A stretch of DNA of 64,000 nucleotides. Origin: Nakamurella alba. Its GTDB lineage: Bacteria; Actinomycetota; Actinomycetes; Mycobacteriales; Nakamurellaceae. A program made the position numbers and the translations under genes. Where the stretch lies: positions 1 to 64,000 of the forward strand of contig NZ_WLYK01000003.1 in assembly GCF_009707545.1 (NCBI RefSeq), read 5' to 3'. Under the pieces are notes generated by a model that worked only from the letters and a program-made list of their open reading frames with translations, did no database searches and had not been told where the DNA came from. How positions within the stretch are numbered: position 1 is the stretch's first letter; every line of letters starts with the position of its first letter. Below, piece by piece: positions 48,029 through 58,080 of this stretch.

Positions 48029-48087
48029 AGCAGCACAGGGCCGACAGAACAACACAGCACCGACAGAACAGCACAGCGCCGACAGCA

Positions 48088-48120
48088 ACTGCGCCCCACC
48101 GGATTCCGGTGGGGCGCAGT
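48088..48120. terminator. Bidirectional terminator between convergent genes
   Basis: ACTGCGCCCCACCGG (48088-48102) and CCGGTGGGGCGCAGT (48106-48120) are perfect 15-base arms with a 3-base loop. It is 60 bases past the membrane-protein stop and 76 bases past the EamA stop on the other strand. Confidence 0.8.
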
Positions 48121-48195
48121 CCATGTTCCGGGAGGTCACGTGTGGGCGGCGACCACGCGGCGAGCGCGCGATCAGTGGGGCGCGCGGCCGCGGCC

Positions 48196-49119
48196 TCAGC
48201 CGGACCGGGTGGTCGCGGCCCGGCCCGGATCAACCGGCAGGAAGGTCGGCTCGGCGGCGGACCGGCGACGGCGGGCGAACGCGGTGACCGCCACCCCGAC
48301 GAGCACCACGACACCGCCGATCAGCTCGACGACCTCCGGCACCTCGTCCTGCACCAGCCAGGCGGTGAGCATGCCGACCGCGGGCACCAGCAGGGTGAAC
48401 GGCACGACCGACGCCGCCGGGTACCGGGCCAGCAGACTGTTCCAGATCCCGTACCCGACCAGGCTCGCCAGGTAGGCGGTGTACGCGGTGGACAGCAGCG
48501 CCCCGACGCCGAGGTTGCCCAGTGCGTGCCACACGGTCGACGGCCCGTCGACGACCAAGGACAGCGCGAACATCGGTACCGGCACGACCGTGGCGGTCCA
48601 GACGGTGAAGGCGAGACCGGAGGTGACGCCGGCCTTGCGGGTGACGATGTTGCCGGAGGCCCAGGCGACCGCGGCGGCCAGGGTGAGCATCAGCGCGAGC
48701 AGCGGTGTCCCGGCCGAGCGCCCGACACCGACCAGCACCAGACCGATCCCGCCGACCGTGATACCGATGAACTGCCGGACCGTCGGGCGCTCGCGCAGGG
48801 CCAGCGCGGCGAACAGGACGGTGAACATCACCTGGGCCTGCAGCACCAGCGACGCGATGCCGGCCGGCATGCCGAGCTTCAGTGCGGTGTACAGCAGACC
48901 GAACTGGCCGACACAGGTGAGCAGGCCGGCGGCCGCGATGATCCGGAACGGCACCTGCGGACGGCGGACGAGGAAGACGGCGGGGATCAGCACCACGACG
49001 AAGCGGATGGCGACGAACAGCAGCGGCGGGATGCCGTCCAGACCCTCGTCGATGACGACGAAGTTGGCGCCCCAGATGAGGGCGACCAGGACGGCGAGCA
49101 GGGTGTCACGCAGTTTCAC
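48196..49119 (-). CDS. EamA/DMT-family exporter
   Basis: 307 residues, ten hydrophobic helices in two EamA halves: AVLVALIWGANFVVIDEGLDGIPPLLFVAIRF (first half) and LTLAAAVAWASGNIVTRKAG (second half), with MTAWLVQDEVPEVVELIGGVVVLVGV at the end. Members such as RhaT and YdcZ-like proteins export amino acids or other metabolites; the substrate here is not evident. GTG 49119 follows GGAAG; upstream ATGs are possible. Divergent from a LysR gene 73 bases away, the usual arrangement for a regulated exporter. Confidence 0.85.
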   Translation of the reverse strand: MKLRDTLLAVLVALIWGANFVVIDEGLDGIPPLLFVAIRFVVVLIPAVFLVRRPQVPFRIIAAAGLLTCVGQFGLLYTALKLGMPAGIASLVLQAQVMFTVLFAALALRERPTVRQFIGITVGGIGLVLVGVGRSAGTPLLALMLTLAAAVAWASGNIVTRKAGVTSGLAFTVWTATVVPVPMFALSLVVDGPSTVWHALGNLGVGALLSTAYTAYLASLVGYGIWNSLLARYPAASVVPFTLLVPAVGMLTAWLVQDEVPEVVELIGGVVVLVGVAVTAFARRRRSAAEPTFLPVDPGRAATTRSG

Positions 49120-49192
49120 CGGGTCATCTTCCACGGCCGGCATCATCAACGTCCAGCGAATGATCCTGTACGCCACTCGGTAGCATCGCTGC

Positions 49193-50128
49193 ATGATCGA
49201 CCTGGTGGCACTGCGCGCATTGATGGCGGTGGGCCGCGCCGGATCCGTGGCGGCGGCCGGCGAGAGCCTGGGCTACACCGCGTCCGCGATCTCCCAGCAG
49301 GTCAAGCGGCTGGAGCGGGAGACCGGCGTGCTGATGCTGGAGCGGGTCGGCCGCGGGGTGGTGCTCACCGAGCAGGGCCGGCTGCTGGTGGAGGACGGCC
49401 GGCGGCTGTTCGGACAACTGGAGGCGATCCGCTCCCGACTGGAGACCGCCGCCCCCACCGGCGGTCTCCGGCTCGTCGCCTTCGCCACCGCCGTCCGCGG
49501 CCTGGTCGCGCCGATGGCCGCAGCCCTGATCACCGAACTGCCCGGCCTCACCCTCACCGTGCTCGAGCAGGACCCACCGGAGGCCGTCGCGATGGTGGCG
49601 GCCGGCCAGGCGGACATGGCCGTCGCGCACGACTGGAGCGGCGTACCGCTGCACCGCCCCGCCCACGTCGCCGGCCGGGTCATCGGCCAGGACGTCGCGG
49701 ACGTGCTGTTGCCGGCCGGGCACCCGCTGGCCGGCAGTCCCGCCCTCACCCCGGGCGAGCTGCTGCACGAGACCTGGGCCTGCTCACCACCGGGCAGCCT
49801 GTGCCACGAGTGGTTCACGGTGATGTTCGAGCAGCAGGACCGGCTGCCGCCGATCCGCTGGTACTCCGGTGAGTACGACACCCAGATCGAGGTGGTGGCA
49901 CAGGGTCTCGCCGCCGCGCTGGTCCCACGACTGGGCCGCCGTGCACTGCCGCAGGGCGTGGTGGCAGTGCCGCTGCGGGATCCGGTGCCGGTCCGCCGGC
50001 TCTGGCTGGTCTGGCGGGAGACCATGTCGGAGAGCCCTGCGGTGCAGGAGGTCTCGACCCGCCTCGCCGCCCTCACCGATCCGGTCCCGGCCGCTGCCCC
50101 GGCGACACCCACGGCCCCGACCGGCTGA
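49193..50128 (+). CDS. LysR-family transcriptional regulator
   Basis: 311 residues. N-terminal winged helix-turn-helix: ALRALMAVGRAGSVAAAGESLGYTASAISQQVKRLERETG, then LLERVGRGVVLTEQG-type wing. The effector domain spans ~90-290 (LTVLEQDPPEAVAMVAAGQADMAVAH, DVLLPAGHPLAG, GEYDTQIEVVAQGLAAALVPRLG). It likely controls the divergent EamA exporter from the 73-base shared promoter. Pro/Ala-rich C-terminal tail. Confidence 0.9.
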   Translation: MIDLVALRALMAVGRAGSVAAAGESLGYTASAISQQVKRLERETGVLMLERVGRGVVLTEQGRLLVEDGRRLFGQLEAIRSRLETAAPTGGLRLVAFATAVRGLVAPMAAALITELPGLTLTVLEQDPPEAVAMVAAGQADMAVAHDWSGVPLHRPAHVAGRVIGQDVADVLLPAGHPLAGSPALTPGELLHETWACSPPGSLCHEWFTVMFEQQDRLPPIRWYSGEYDTQIEVVAQGLAAALVPRLGRRALPQGVVAVPLRDPVPVRRLWLVWRETMSESPAVQEVSTRLAALTDPVPAAAPATPTAPTG

Positions 50129-50190
50129 CCTCGCCGACCACGACCCGCGCCTGGATCAACGCTCTCGGCATGGCTGTTTCGGCCGAGAAC

Positions 50191-50353
50191 GGTACGGGTG
50201 GGACAGAAGTCGACGAGTTCGCCCATGCGGACGGCGATGATCCACGCAGGGTGGCGGGATCCGGCGTCGACGACGCGTCGGAAGTTGTCGCGAATGGGAC
50301 GGGTCGGACAGGAGTCGCCCCTTTCGTGCGCGCCTGCGAAGAAGATCCTCGCG
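50191..50353. repeat. Dispersed intergenic repeat, copies B1 and B2
   Basis: Two related units, GGTACGGGTGGGACAGAAGT (from 50191) and GGGACGGGTCGGACAGGAGT (from 50297), each continue for about 55 bases to a GATC-containing end. In reverse complement both match the interior of 19645-19753. They lie between the LysR gene and glmM, at the edge of the 20-kb accessory block. Confidence 0.6.
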
Positions 50354-50399
50354 CCAACGGCGGGGTGCGGGGTGGGATCGGGGCGAGTTGCGGGGTGGG

Positions 50400-51794
50400 T
50401 CAGGCGGCGTCGGCGACGATCTTGGCGATGCGCTCGGCGATGGTGCCGGCCTGCTCGGTGGTGGCGGCCTCGACCATCACCCGGACCAGCGGTTCGGTGC
50501 CCGACGGGCGGAGCAGCACCCGGCCGGCGTCACCCAGCTCGGCCTCGGCGGCCGCCACGGCCTCCAGCACGGACGCCGCTCCGGCCACGGACTTATCGGT
50601 GACCCGGACGTTCAGCAGCACCTGCGGGAAGCGCTGCACGATCGAGGCGAGATCGGCCAGGGTGCGGCCGGTCTCGGCCACCCGGGCCATCAGCTGCAGA
50701 CCGGTGAGGATGCCGTCGCCGGTGGTCCCGTGGTCGGCGAGCACGATGTGGCCGGACTGCTCGCCGCCGAGCGAGTACCCGCCCTCGCGCATCTCCTCCA
50801 GCACGTACCGGTCGCCGACCGCGGTGGTGCGCACGGTGATCCCGGCGGCCGCCATGGCCCGGTGGAAGCCGATGTTCGCCATCACGGTGCCGACCACGGT
50901 GTCGTGGGCCAGCTCGCCACGGCCGGCCAGCGAGGTGGCCAGGATCGCCAGGATCGCGTCCCCGTCGACGTCGCTGCCGTCACCGGCGATGGCCAGGCAG
51001 CGGTCGGCGTCACCGTCGTGCGCGACGCCGAGATCGGCACCGTGCTCGAGCACCGCGGCGCGCAGGCCGTCCAGGTGCGTCGAGCCGACGCCTTCGTTGA
51101 TGTTCAGGCCGTCCGGGTCGCCGCCGATGACCACGACCTCGGCGCCGGCCCGACGATAGGCCTCCGGGGCCAGCTCGGACGCCGCGCCGTGCGCGCAGTC
51201 GACGACGATGCGCAGGCCGGTCAGGTCGTGCGGGGTGGCCGCGCGCAGGTGCTGCAGGTAGGACTCGACGGCGACCTCGTCGCGACGGATCCGTCCGACC
51301 TCGGCGCCGACCGGGCGTCCCTCGGTGGGGGTGGCCTGCATGTCGGCCTCGATGGCGTCCTCGACCGCGTCGTCGAGTTTGCGCCCACCGGCCGCGAAGA
51401 TCTTGATGCCGTTGTCCGGCATCGGGTTGTGCGAGGCGGAGATGACCACGCCCAGCGCCGCACCGGTCTCGCCGGTGAGGTAGGCGACGCCGGGGGTGGG
51501 CAGCACGCCCAGCAGCACGACGTCGACGCCGGCGGACGCGAGCCCGGCGGCGACCGCCGCCTCGAGCATCTCGCCGCTCGCCCGCGGGTCCCGGCCCACC
51601 ACGGCGACCGGCCGGACCCGGCCGGGCCCGCCGGACGGAGCAGGAGCGGTCACCGATCCTGGTCCGGAGACGCCGACCGCCCGGGTGCCGGTGAGCACCC
51701 GGGCGGCGGAGGTCGCGAGCTCGAGAGCGAGGACGGGGGTCAGGTCGGCATTGGCCAGACCACGCACCCCGTCGGTACCGAAGAGCCGACCCAC
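50400..51794 (-). CDS. glmM: Phosphoglucosamine mutase
   Basis: 464 residues; converts glucosamine-6-phosphate to glucosamine-1-phosphate for UDP-GlcNAc. [15 protein letters not shown] at the start, active-site Ser in [18 protein letters not shown], metal loop [16 protein letters not shown], sugar loop [10 protein letters not shown], and phosphate loop [16 protein letters not shown] short extra loop ([15 protein letters not shown]) follows strand 1. Seven bases after rpsI, a conserved actinobacterial arrangement. Confidence 0.96.
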   Translation of the reverse strand: MGRLFGTDGVRGLANADLTPVLALELATSAARVLTGTRAVGVSGPGSVTAPAPSGGPGRVRPVAVVGRDPRASGEMLEAAVAAGLASAGVDVVLLGVLPTPGVAYLTGETGAALGVVISASHNPMPDNGIKIFAAGGRKLDDAVEDAIEADMQATPTEGRPVGAEVGRIRRDEVAVESYLQHLRAATPHDLTGLRIVVDCAHGAASELAPEAYRRAGAEVVVIGGDPDGLNINEGVGSTHLDGLRAAVLEHGADLGVAHDGDADRCLAIAGDGSDVDGDAILAILATSLAGRGELAHDTVVGTVMANIGFHRAMAAAGITVRTTAVGDRYVLEEMREGGYSLGGEQSGHIVLADHGTTGDGILTGLQLMARVAETGRTLADLASIVQRFPQVLLNVRVTDKSVAGAASVLEAVAAAEAELGDAGRVLLRPSGTEPLVRVMVEAATTEQAGTIAERIAKIVADAA

Positions 51795-51801
51795 GAGGGG
51801 A

Positions 51802-52317
51802 TCAGCGCTTCGAGTACTGAGGTGCCTTGCGGGCCTTCTTCAGGCCGTACTTCTTCCGCTCCTTGGCCCGCGCGTCGCGGGTCAGGAATCCGGCCTTCTT
51901 CATCGCCGGGCGATCGGCCTCGTCCAGCTCGATCAGCGCGCGGGCGATGCCCAGCCGCAGCGCGCCGGCCTGGCCGGTGACGCCGCCACCGGACAGCGTG
52001 GCGAAGACGTCGTAGATCCCGTCCTTCTCCAGCGACACCAGCGGCTCCTTGACGAGCTGCTGGTGCACCTTGTTCGGGAAGTAGTTGTCCAGCGTGCGGC
52101 CGTTCAGGGTGAACGTGCCGTTGCCGGGGACCAGGCGGACCCGGACGATGGCCTCCTTGCGGCGGCCGACGGTCTGCACCGGACGGTCGACGGCGACGCG
52201 GACCACGGAGGGGACGACCTCGGGGGCCTCCTCCTCGACGGCGACGTCGACGACAACCTCCTCGGTGGCCTCGGGGGTGTCGGTGACCTGGGCGTCCAGG
52301 TCGGGGTTCTCGCTCAT
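51802..52317 (-). CDS. rpsI: Ribosomal protein S9
   Basis: 171 residues. The S9 core begins [21 protein letters not shown] and ends with the P-site tail [12 protein letters not shown]. About 45 acidic residues ([17 protein letters not shown]) precede the core, an extension commonly seen in Actinobacteria. Downstream of rplM with a 66-base gap. Confidence 0.96.
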   Translation of the reverse strand: MSENPDLDAQVTDTPEATEEVVVDVAVEEEAPEVVPSVVRVAVDRPVQTVGRRKEAIVRVRLVPGNGTFTLNGRTLDNYFPNKVHQQLVKEPLVSLEKDGIYDVFATLSGGGVTGQAGALRLGIARALIELDEADRPAMKKAGFLTRDARAKERKKYGLKKARKAPQYSKR

Positions 52318-52383
52318 GTACTCGCTCTTCCGGAATGTGGCGTGGTCAGTGGTTCAGCGGATCGGGCAGTGCCCGGTCATGAA

Positions 52384-52824
52384 CTACTGGGCGACCTGGG
52401 TGATCTCGAACGGCTGCGGCTGCTGCGCGGTGTGCGGGTGCTGGGCACCCGAGTACACCTTGAGCTTGCGGGCCATCGAACGGCCCAGGGAGTTGTGCGG
52501 GAGCATGCCGATGACGGCCTTCTCCACGAGCTTGTCCGGACGGGTGTCCAGCAGGTCGCCCACGGTCTGCGCGCGCAGGCCGCCCGGGTAACCGGAGTGC
52601 CGATACAGCACGTGGTCCCGCTTCTGGCCGAGCACCGCGACCTTCTCGGCGTTGATGATGACCACGAAGTCACCGGTGTCCACGTGCGGCGCGTAGATCG
52701 CCTTGTGCTTGCCACGCAGGAGCTGCGCGGCCTGGCTGGCCAGGCGGCCGAGCACCACGTCGGTCGCGTCGATCACGTGCCAGGCGCGGGTCACATCGCC
52801 TGACTTCGGGCTGTACGTGCGCAC
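52384..52824 (-). CDS. rplM: Ribosomal protein L13
   Basis: 146 residues. [57 protein letters not shown], and [20 protein letters not shown] are full L13 signatures. The GTG start at 52824 follows GAGG and begins VRTYSPK, the common actinobacterial N-terminus. Transcribed from the promoter at 53016-53044 with a long leader. Confidence 0.96.
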   Translation of the reverse strand: MRTYSPKSGDVTRAWHVIDATDVVLGRLASQAAQLLRGKHKAIYAPHVDTGDFVVIINAEKVAVLGQKRDHVLYRHSGYPGGLRAQTVGDLLDTRPDKLVEKAVIGMLPHNSLGRSMARKLKVYSGAQHPHTAQQPQPFEITQVAQ

Positions 52825-53015
52825 GGATATGCCTCTTCGTCTCTCACCGGTTGTCCACGCCGTCCGGGGTGCCGGTGGCGCTGCCGCCCACCGCTGCCGG
52901 CGGCGACAATGGTCCGCACCCCTGGCCCGCACGGGTCCGGGCCGGATCACTCCGGAACGGCACAGCGGGAACGGCACGACCTACAGGTGCCGCACGAGCG
53001 GCACACCGACCATCG

Positions 53016-53044
53016 AGATTACCCGTCGCAGGCGGTCATGGCAA
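53016..53044 (-). promoter_or_regulatory. Probable rplM-rpsI-glmM promoter
   Basis: Minus strand: -35 TTGCCA (53039-53044), 17-base spacer, -10 TAATCT (53016-53021). It leaves a leader of about 185 bases before rplM, long enough for ribosomal-protein feedback control, although I see no known L13 leader structure. Confidence 0.6.
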
Positions 53045-53098
53045 AACGACCGGGGCGGGCCGCGGGAGCGTCCGCGGCGTGTCCCCGCCGCGGTGGAC

Positions 53099-54457
53099 TC
53101 AGATCGACTGCAGCAGCTGGTACTGGGCGTTCAGCGCGGCGATCAGGTCCGATTCCGAGGACGCGGACAGCTCGATCGCGTACCGCCCGGAGGTGGCCAT
53201 GCAGTAGTAGACCGAGTTGAGCGCCTGCTGCGCGCACTTCGGTTCGCCCGAGGCATCCGGGGAGAACTCCGTCCAGCCGCCGTCCGTCCCGAGGGTGAAC
53301 TCGACGAAGGCGTCCCGCACCATCGCCGCCCCCTCGTCATCCGCGGCCCGGTAGACGTTGGTCCGGCCCAGGCCGACGATGTCGACCCCGGCGTCGGCGA
53401 ACAGCTCCTTCGTACCGATCGGATCGGTGTCCCACACCAGGACGCCGGACGAGTCGTAGAGACCGTCGTGCACGGTGGCGTTGTCCCCGGTGTTGGCCAG
53501 GGTGTGCGCCAGCAACCCGTCGGTGTCGGTCGGCAGCTTCATCAGCGCGTCCCCGGAGGCCGGGGTGAAGGCGTCGGCGGACGCGGTCATCGCGTCGAAG
53601 GCCTTGGCGATCAGCGCGGGCTGGTCGTAGGCGTCGGCCGGGCTGTCGACCCAGGAGTACAGGACGAACTCCCCCGCCGCCGCGAAGGCGTGCGAGTAGG
53701 TGCCGCCGCTGGAGCTCTTCCCGGTCCAGCCGCCGGCCTTGTCGTAGCCGGGGACCGTCAGCTTCCCGGTGTCGGACTCCTTGTCCGCGGAGGCGGCCGT
53801 CAGGTCGGTGACTGCCTTCGTCGCCTGAGCGGCGGTGCCGTACTGCAGCACCATCGTCACCATGCCGGAGTCGCTGTCCGTGGTGCTGCGGGAGGCCGCG
53901 AATCCGGAGATCATCCCGCCGCGGCGGGCGACCTCGGGTACCGGGTCGTTGAGCACGACGACCAGCGCGGACGGGCCCTTGAGCGGGAGCGTCGAGATGG
54001 AGCCCACTTGTGTGAAGTCGGCGTCCACGAACGTCGGCACGACCACCACGGAGGCCAGCCGGCGCGACTCGAGCAGCGCGGCCGACTCCTCCGAGGCCGG
54101 CGTCGCCGGAATGTCCCGCGGGGTGGTCGGGTAGTCACCGGTACCGCCGCCGCCGGAGGTGGTGTCGGTCTGCTCGGTGCTCTCCGTGGTGTCGGTGCTC
54201 TCCGTCGAGCCGGTGCTCTCCGTGGTCTCCGTCGAGCCGGTGGTGTCGGTCGTCCGGGTGGACCCGGTGGACTCGGTGGACCCCGTGGTCTGTGCGGTGG
54301 AGGAGGTGACCGGAGCGGCACCCGGAACCGTCTGCGCCACACCGGAGATCGTCGAGGCACAGCCCGCGGCTACCAGCGCCAGTGCGGTCGTACAGGCCAC
54401 CAGCCAGGCCCGTCGGGCCTGCCGCCCGACCCCGTGCCGCGTGCGGATCCGTTCCAT
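53099..54457 (-). CDS. Lipoprotein with Ser/Thr-rich linker, DUF7373-like
   Basis: 452 residues. Basic start, hydrophobic core and lipobox ALVAAGCAST, so it is lipidated and anchored outside the cell. A ~60-residue linker of Thr/Ser/Glu repeats (TESTGSTRTTDTTGSTETT) leads to a globular domain of ~340 residues with VVVVPTFVDADFTQVG, GMISGFAASRSTTD and two late Cys (PKCAQQ, YYCMA) that could form a disulfide. The layout resembles mycobacterial DUF7373 lipoproteins. Function unknown. ATG 54457 follows AGAGGTGG. Confidence 0.72.
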   Translation of the reverse strand: MERIRTRHGVGRQARRAWLVACTTALALVAAGCASTISGVAQTVPGAAPVTSSTAQTTGSTESTGSTRTTDTTGSTETTESTGSTESTDTTESTEQTDTTSGGGGTGDYPTTPRDIPATPASEESAALLESRRLASVVVVPTFVDADFTQVGSISTLPLKGPSALVVVLNDPVPEVARRGGMISGFAASRSTTDSDSGMVTMVLQYGTAAQATKAVTDLTAASADKESDTGKLTVPGYDKAGGWTGKSSSGGTYSHAFAAAGEFVLYSWVDSPADAYDQPALIAKAFDAMTASADAFTPASGDALMKLPTDTDGLLAHTLANTGDNATVHDGLYDSSGVLVWDTDPIGTKELFADAGVDIVGLGRTNVYRAADDEGAAMVRDAFVEFTLGTDGGWTEFSPDASGEPKCAQQALNSVYYCMATSGRYAIELSASSESDLIAALNAQYQLLQSI

Positions 54458-54518
54458 CGCCACCCACCTCTTCCGCCCGCCGGCCGACTCCGCCGACGGG
54501 TCCGTCTCCGGCCCGACG

Positions 54519-55949
54519 CTACCCGGTCGGGGTTGACCCCCGGGCCGTGTCCGCCGGATCCACGGCCGGCGTCGGATCGACTCCCGTGCCCGCGCCCGCC
54601 GGCGTGCCCCGGTCCACGGTCGGCCCCGGATCCACGGACGGCCCCGGATTCACGACCCGAGCCGGATCCCCTGCCACGACGGAACTGCCGATCAGGACGG
54701 AATCCTCGGCACCCGTGGGCTCGCGGACCGCGCGGGTGACCGACACCCGGGCCGCCAGGTCCGCGTCCGCCGGGTAGTCGACACCGACCAGCGTCAGCCC
54801 ACGGGCCGGGGCGATCCGGACCTCGGAGGTCCGCCGGGCGGCTGCCAACAGCCGGGCCGGGGCGTCGACCGGGGCGCGACCCTCCCCCACCGTGGCCAGC
54901 GCCCCGACGAGCGACCGGACCATCGAGTGGCAGAAGGCGTCCGCGGTGACCTCGATCAGCACCAGGTGGTCACCGGCGGCGCGAACGCGCAGCGCCTGCA
55001 GCTCGCGCACGGTGGTGGCACCTTCGCGCGGGCGGCAGTAAGCGGCGAAGTCGTGCAGGCCGACCAGTGCCGCCGCCGCCCGTTCCATCGCCCCTGTGTC
55101 GAGGGTGCGGCGCAGGTTCCACACCGCGGCGCGCTGCAGGGGCTCGACGCCCCACTCGGCCGTGCCGATCCGGTACTCGTAGTGCCGCCGCATCGCCGCG
55201 AACCGTGCGTCGAAGCCGGCCGCGGCGACGTCGGCCGACCGCACCCGCACGTCCGCCGGCAGCAGACCGGACAGCCGCCGGAGCAGCCCCCGGCAGGCAG
55301 CATGCAGCGCCGCGGCCTCGACCGGATCGTTGCGGCCCCCAGAACTGCCGGCGCTGACGGAGCTGCTCGGGCCGTCACGGGTGCCGGTGCCGTTGGAGTA
55401 GCCATGCCCGTCGGGTGTCGTCGGGCGGCCGTGGCCTGACCCGCCCAGGTCCCGTGGGGTCAGGGCGAGCAGGCCGGGCACCGGCACGTCGATGTGCGCC
55501 ACCTGCCCGGTGGCGTGCACGCCGGCATCGGTCCGGCCGGCGACCACCAGCGGGACCGGTGCCCGGAACAGCACCTGCAGGGCCTCGCCGAGCGCACCGG
55601 CGACGGTACGGCGGCCCGGTTGCACCGCCCACCCGGCGAAGTCGGTGCCGTCGTAGGACAGGTCGAGCCGCAGCCGGACCATCGGGTCGACCGGTCCTGG
55701 GAGGACGTCCCGGATGCCGGTCGCCGCAGTACTGGAAGGCGGAGCAGTGGGGGAAGGCGGAGCAGTGCCGGAAGGCGGAGCAGTGCCGGAAGGCGGAGCA
55801 GTGCCGGAAGGCGGAGCAGTGCCGGAAGGCGGAGCAGTGCCGGAAGGCGGAGCGATGCCCGCGTCCGCACCGCCGTCACCGGCGGCCACATCTCCCTCGG
55901 ACCCGGTCCCGGCCGCACCGACCCCGGACACACCGACGGGCCCGTCCAC
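54519..55949 (-). CDS. truA: tRNA pseudouridine synthase A with repetitive extensions
   Basis: 476 residues from GTG 55949 (GAGGAA upstream); a core-only start at ATG 55682 gives 387. TruA modifies U38-40 of tRNA anticodon arms. Core motifs: VRLRLDLSYDGTDFAGWAVQPG, catalytic Asp in VVAGRTDAGVHATGQVAH, ADVAAAGFDARFAAMRRHYEYRI, and DAFCHSMVRSLVGALATVGEG. Three low-complexity additions are present: an N-terminal APPSGT ladder, an inserted Gly/Ser/Thr loop near residue 175, and a Pro/Val/Asp tail of ~45 residues. Downstream of rplQ as usual. Confidence 0.9.
   Translation of the reverse strand: MDGPVGVSGVGAAGTGSEGDVAAGDGGADAGIAPPSGTAPPSGTAPPSGTAPPSGTAPPSGTAPPSPTAPPSSTAATGIRDVLPGPVDPMVRLRLDLSYDGTDFAGWAVQPGRRTVAGALGEALQVLFRAPVPLVVAGRTDAGVHATGQVAHIDVPVPGLLALTPRDLGGSGHGRPTTPDGHGYSNGTGTRDGPSSSVSAGSSGGRNDPVEAAALHAACRGLLRRLSGLLPADVRVRSADVAAAGFDARFAAMRRHYEYRIGTAEWGVEPLQRAAVWNLRRTLDTGAMERAAAALVGLHDFAAYCRPREGATTVRELQALRVRAAGDHLVLIEVTADAFCHSMVRSLVGALATVGEGRAPVDAPARLLAAARRTSEVRIAPARGLTLVGVDYPADADLAARVSVTRAVREPTGAEDSVLIGSSVVAGDPARVVNPGPSVDPGPTVDRGTPAGAGTGVDPTPAVDPADTARGSTPTG
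55734..55859 (-). repeat. 18-bp tandem repeat, seven copies, at the 5' end of truA
   Basis: Units GGAAGGCGGAGCAGTGCC (plus-strand sense) start every 18 bases from 55734 to 55842, with changes only in the first and last copies. On the coding strand they give APPSGT repeats. Confidence 0.88.
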
Positions 55950-56036
55950 CGATTCCTCGGTGGCGGGCCCGTCGGTCCGTGTGCCGGTCAGGTCCGTCAG
56001 CCGTCGCCGCGTCCTGCCCTGGTCCGGGTGAACTGC

Positions 56037-56663
56037 CTACTTCTTCTCGTCCGCATCGTCCGCCTCGGCGACCTCGACGTCGGCGCCCTCCGCCGGGTCC
56101 TCCTCGGCCGCGGCAGCCGCCTGGGACTCGGTGGTGCCGTCCTCGGCCGGGGCCTCGACAGCCTCGACCGCGGCGCTGTCCTCGACCTCGGTGGTGGTCT
56201 CGGCAGCGTTGGTCTCGGCAGCCTCGGCAGCGGCCGGAGCGGCCGCGGCGGAGGAACGGACACGAGCGGCACGCCGGGTGGCCCGGTTCGCGGCGGAGGC
56301 GACGGTTTCCTCGCCGATGAGCTCGATGAGCGCCATGGGAGCGTTGTCGCCCTTGCGCGGGGCGGTCTTGATGATGCGGGTGTAGCCGCCCTCACGGGTC
56401 GCGAACGACGGCCCGATCTCGGCGAACAGCTTGTGCACCACGTCCTTGTCGCGGATGACCTTCAGCACCTCGCGACGGGCGTGCAGATCGCCCCGCTTCG
56501 CGGTGGTGATCAGCTTCTCGGCGTACGGGCGGAGCCGCTTCGCCTTGGCCTCGGTGGTGGTGATGCGGCCGTGTTCGAAGAGCGACTGCGCCAGGTTGCG
56601 CAGGATCAGCTTCTCGTGGTTCGGCGATCCGCCGAGGCGGGGACCCTTGGTGGGCGTGGGCAT
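56037..56663 (-). CDS. rplQ: Ribosomal protein L17 with acidic C-terminal extension
   Basis: 208 residues. The L17 core ([23 protein letters not shown] start, [43 protein letters not shown]) covers the first ~120. The remaining ~85 are Ala/Glu-rich ([27 protein letters not shown]), an extension typical of Actinobacteria. Follows rpoA. Confidence 0.95.
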   Translation of the reverse strand: MPTPTKGPRLGGSPNHEKLILRNLAQSLFEHGRITTTEAKAKRLRPYAEKLITTAKRGDLHARREVLKVIRDKDVVHKLFAEIGPSFATREGGYTRIIKTAPRKGDNAPMALIELIGEETVASAANRATRRAARVRSSAAAAPAAAEAAETNAAETTTEVEDSAAVEAVEAPAEDGTTESQAAAAAEEDPAEGADVEVAEADDADEKK

Positions 56664-56891
56664 CTCATGTCCTTCGTGTTCGTGGTCCGGAACCCGACCG
56701 GGTCCGGGTGAGGCGGGCGGTCCGGGAGCGAACTCCCGGGGCCCGACGTTTCCTGTCCGCGTCCGGCCAGTGCAGCTGGCATCCCTTGCAGGACATCAGC
56801 TCTCACCGGCCGCCCACCCGGTGGCCGGGTGGACCTGACCGTCCGGCCGCCGCGCCGGTTTCCCGGGCGCGGCGGACCGTCGGTCGTCACA

Positions 56892-57950
56892 TCAGATCTG
56901 CTCGGTCTCCGCGTAGTCGTCGTCCGAGGCGGCGTTGGAGAACGGGGTGTCGTCCCCGTCGCTCCAGTCGCTGCCGCCGTACGCCTGGGCCGCCGCGACC
57001 GGGTCGAACCCGGCCGGCGAGTCCTTCAGCGACAGGCCGAGGCCGTGCAGCTTGACCTTGACCTCGTCGATCGACTTCTGGCCGAAGTTCCGGATGTCCA
57101 GCAGGTCGGCCTCGGTCCGCGAGACCAGCTCGCCGACCGTGTGGATGCCCTCGCGCTTGAGGCAGTTGTAGGAGCGGACGGTGAGGTCCATCTCCTCGAT
57201 CGGCAGCGCAAACGCCGCGATGTGGTCGGCCTCGGCCGGCGACGGCCCGATCTCGATGCCCTCGGCCTCGATGTTCAGCTCGCGGGCGAGCCCGAACAGC
57301 TCGACCAGCGTGGTGCCGGCGGAGGCGACGGCGTCGCGCGGGGTGATCGACGGCTTGGACTCGACGTCCAGGACCAGCCGGTCGAAGTCGGTGCGCTGCT
57401 CGACACGGGTCGCCTCGACGCGGTACGTGACCTTGAGGACCGGCGAGTAGATCGAGTCGACCGGGATACGGCCGATCTCGGCACCGACGACCTTGTTGGG
57501 CGAGGCCGGGACGTAGCCGCGGCCACGCTCGACGACGAGCTCGATCTCGAGCTTGCCCTTCTTGGTCAGGGTGGCCAGGCGCAGCTCCGGGTTGTGCACG
57601 ACGACACCGGCCGGCGGCGCGATGTCGGCGGCGGTGACCTCACCCGGGCCCTGCTTGCGCAGGTACATGGTGACCGGCTCGTCGTCCTCGGAGGAGACGA
57701 CCAGTTCCTTCAGGTTGAGGATCAGCTCGGTGACGTCCTCCTTCACCCCCGGGACGGTGGTGAACTCGTGCAGCACGCCGTCGATGCGGATGCTGGTGAC
57801 GGAGGCACCGGGGATCGAGGACAGCAGGGTGCGCCGGAGCGAGTTTCCGAGGGTGTAACCGAAACCGGGCTCCAGCGGCTCGATGACGAACCGGGACCGG
57901 GTCGCGGTCAGCGGCTCCTCGGTGAGGACCGGGCGCTGGGAAATCAGCAT
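56892..57950 (-). CDS. rpoA: DNA-directed RNA polymerase subunit alpha
   Basis: 352 residues. [26 protein letters not shown] in the assembly domain, [12 protein letters not shown], a linker after [13 protein letters not shown], and the C-terminal DNA/activator domain with [45 protein letters not shown] 57950 has GGAGG upstream. Preceded by a strong hairpin in the rpsD-rpoA gap. Confidence 0.97.
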   Translation of the reverse strand: MLISQRPVLTEEPLTATRSRFVIEPLEPGFGYTLGNSLRRTLLSSIPGASVTSIRIDGVLHEFTTVPGVKEDVTELILNLKELVVSSEDDEPVTMYLRKQGPGEVTAADIAPPAGVVVHNPELRLATLTKKGKLEIELVVERGRGYVPASPNKVVGAEIGRIPVDSIYSPVLKVTYRVEATRVEQRTDFDRLVLDVESKPSITPRDAVASAGTTLVELFGLARELNIEAEGIEIGPSPAEADHIAAFALPIEEMDLTVRSYNCLKREGIHTVGELVSRTEADLLDIRNFGQKSIDEVKVKLHGLGLSLKDSPAGFDPVAAAQAYGGSDWSDGDDTPFSNAASDDDYAETEQI

Positions 57951-58080
57951 GAGGGATGACCTCCAGGTTCTGGTGGCGACCGCCATATGACGCCACACAC
58001 GGGTGCTGCACGCCCCGGGGGTGCGTGCACCCACGGGAACGGGAGTGGCCCCCGCCGCCGGGAGGGCGGACGGGGACCGG

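Noticed and set aside
54519-55681. Treating truA as starting only at 55682
   Set aside because: GTG 55949 has a better ribosome site, so the longer form is kept, with the shorter one recorded as an alternative.
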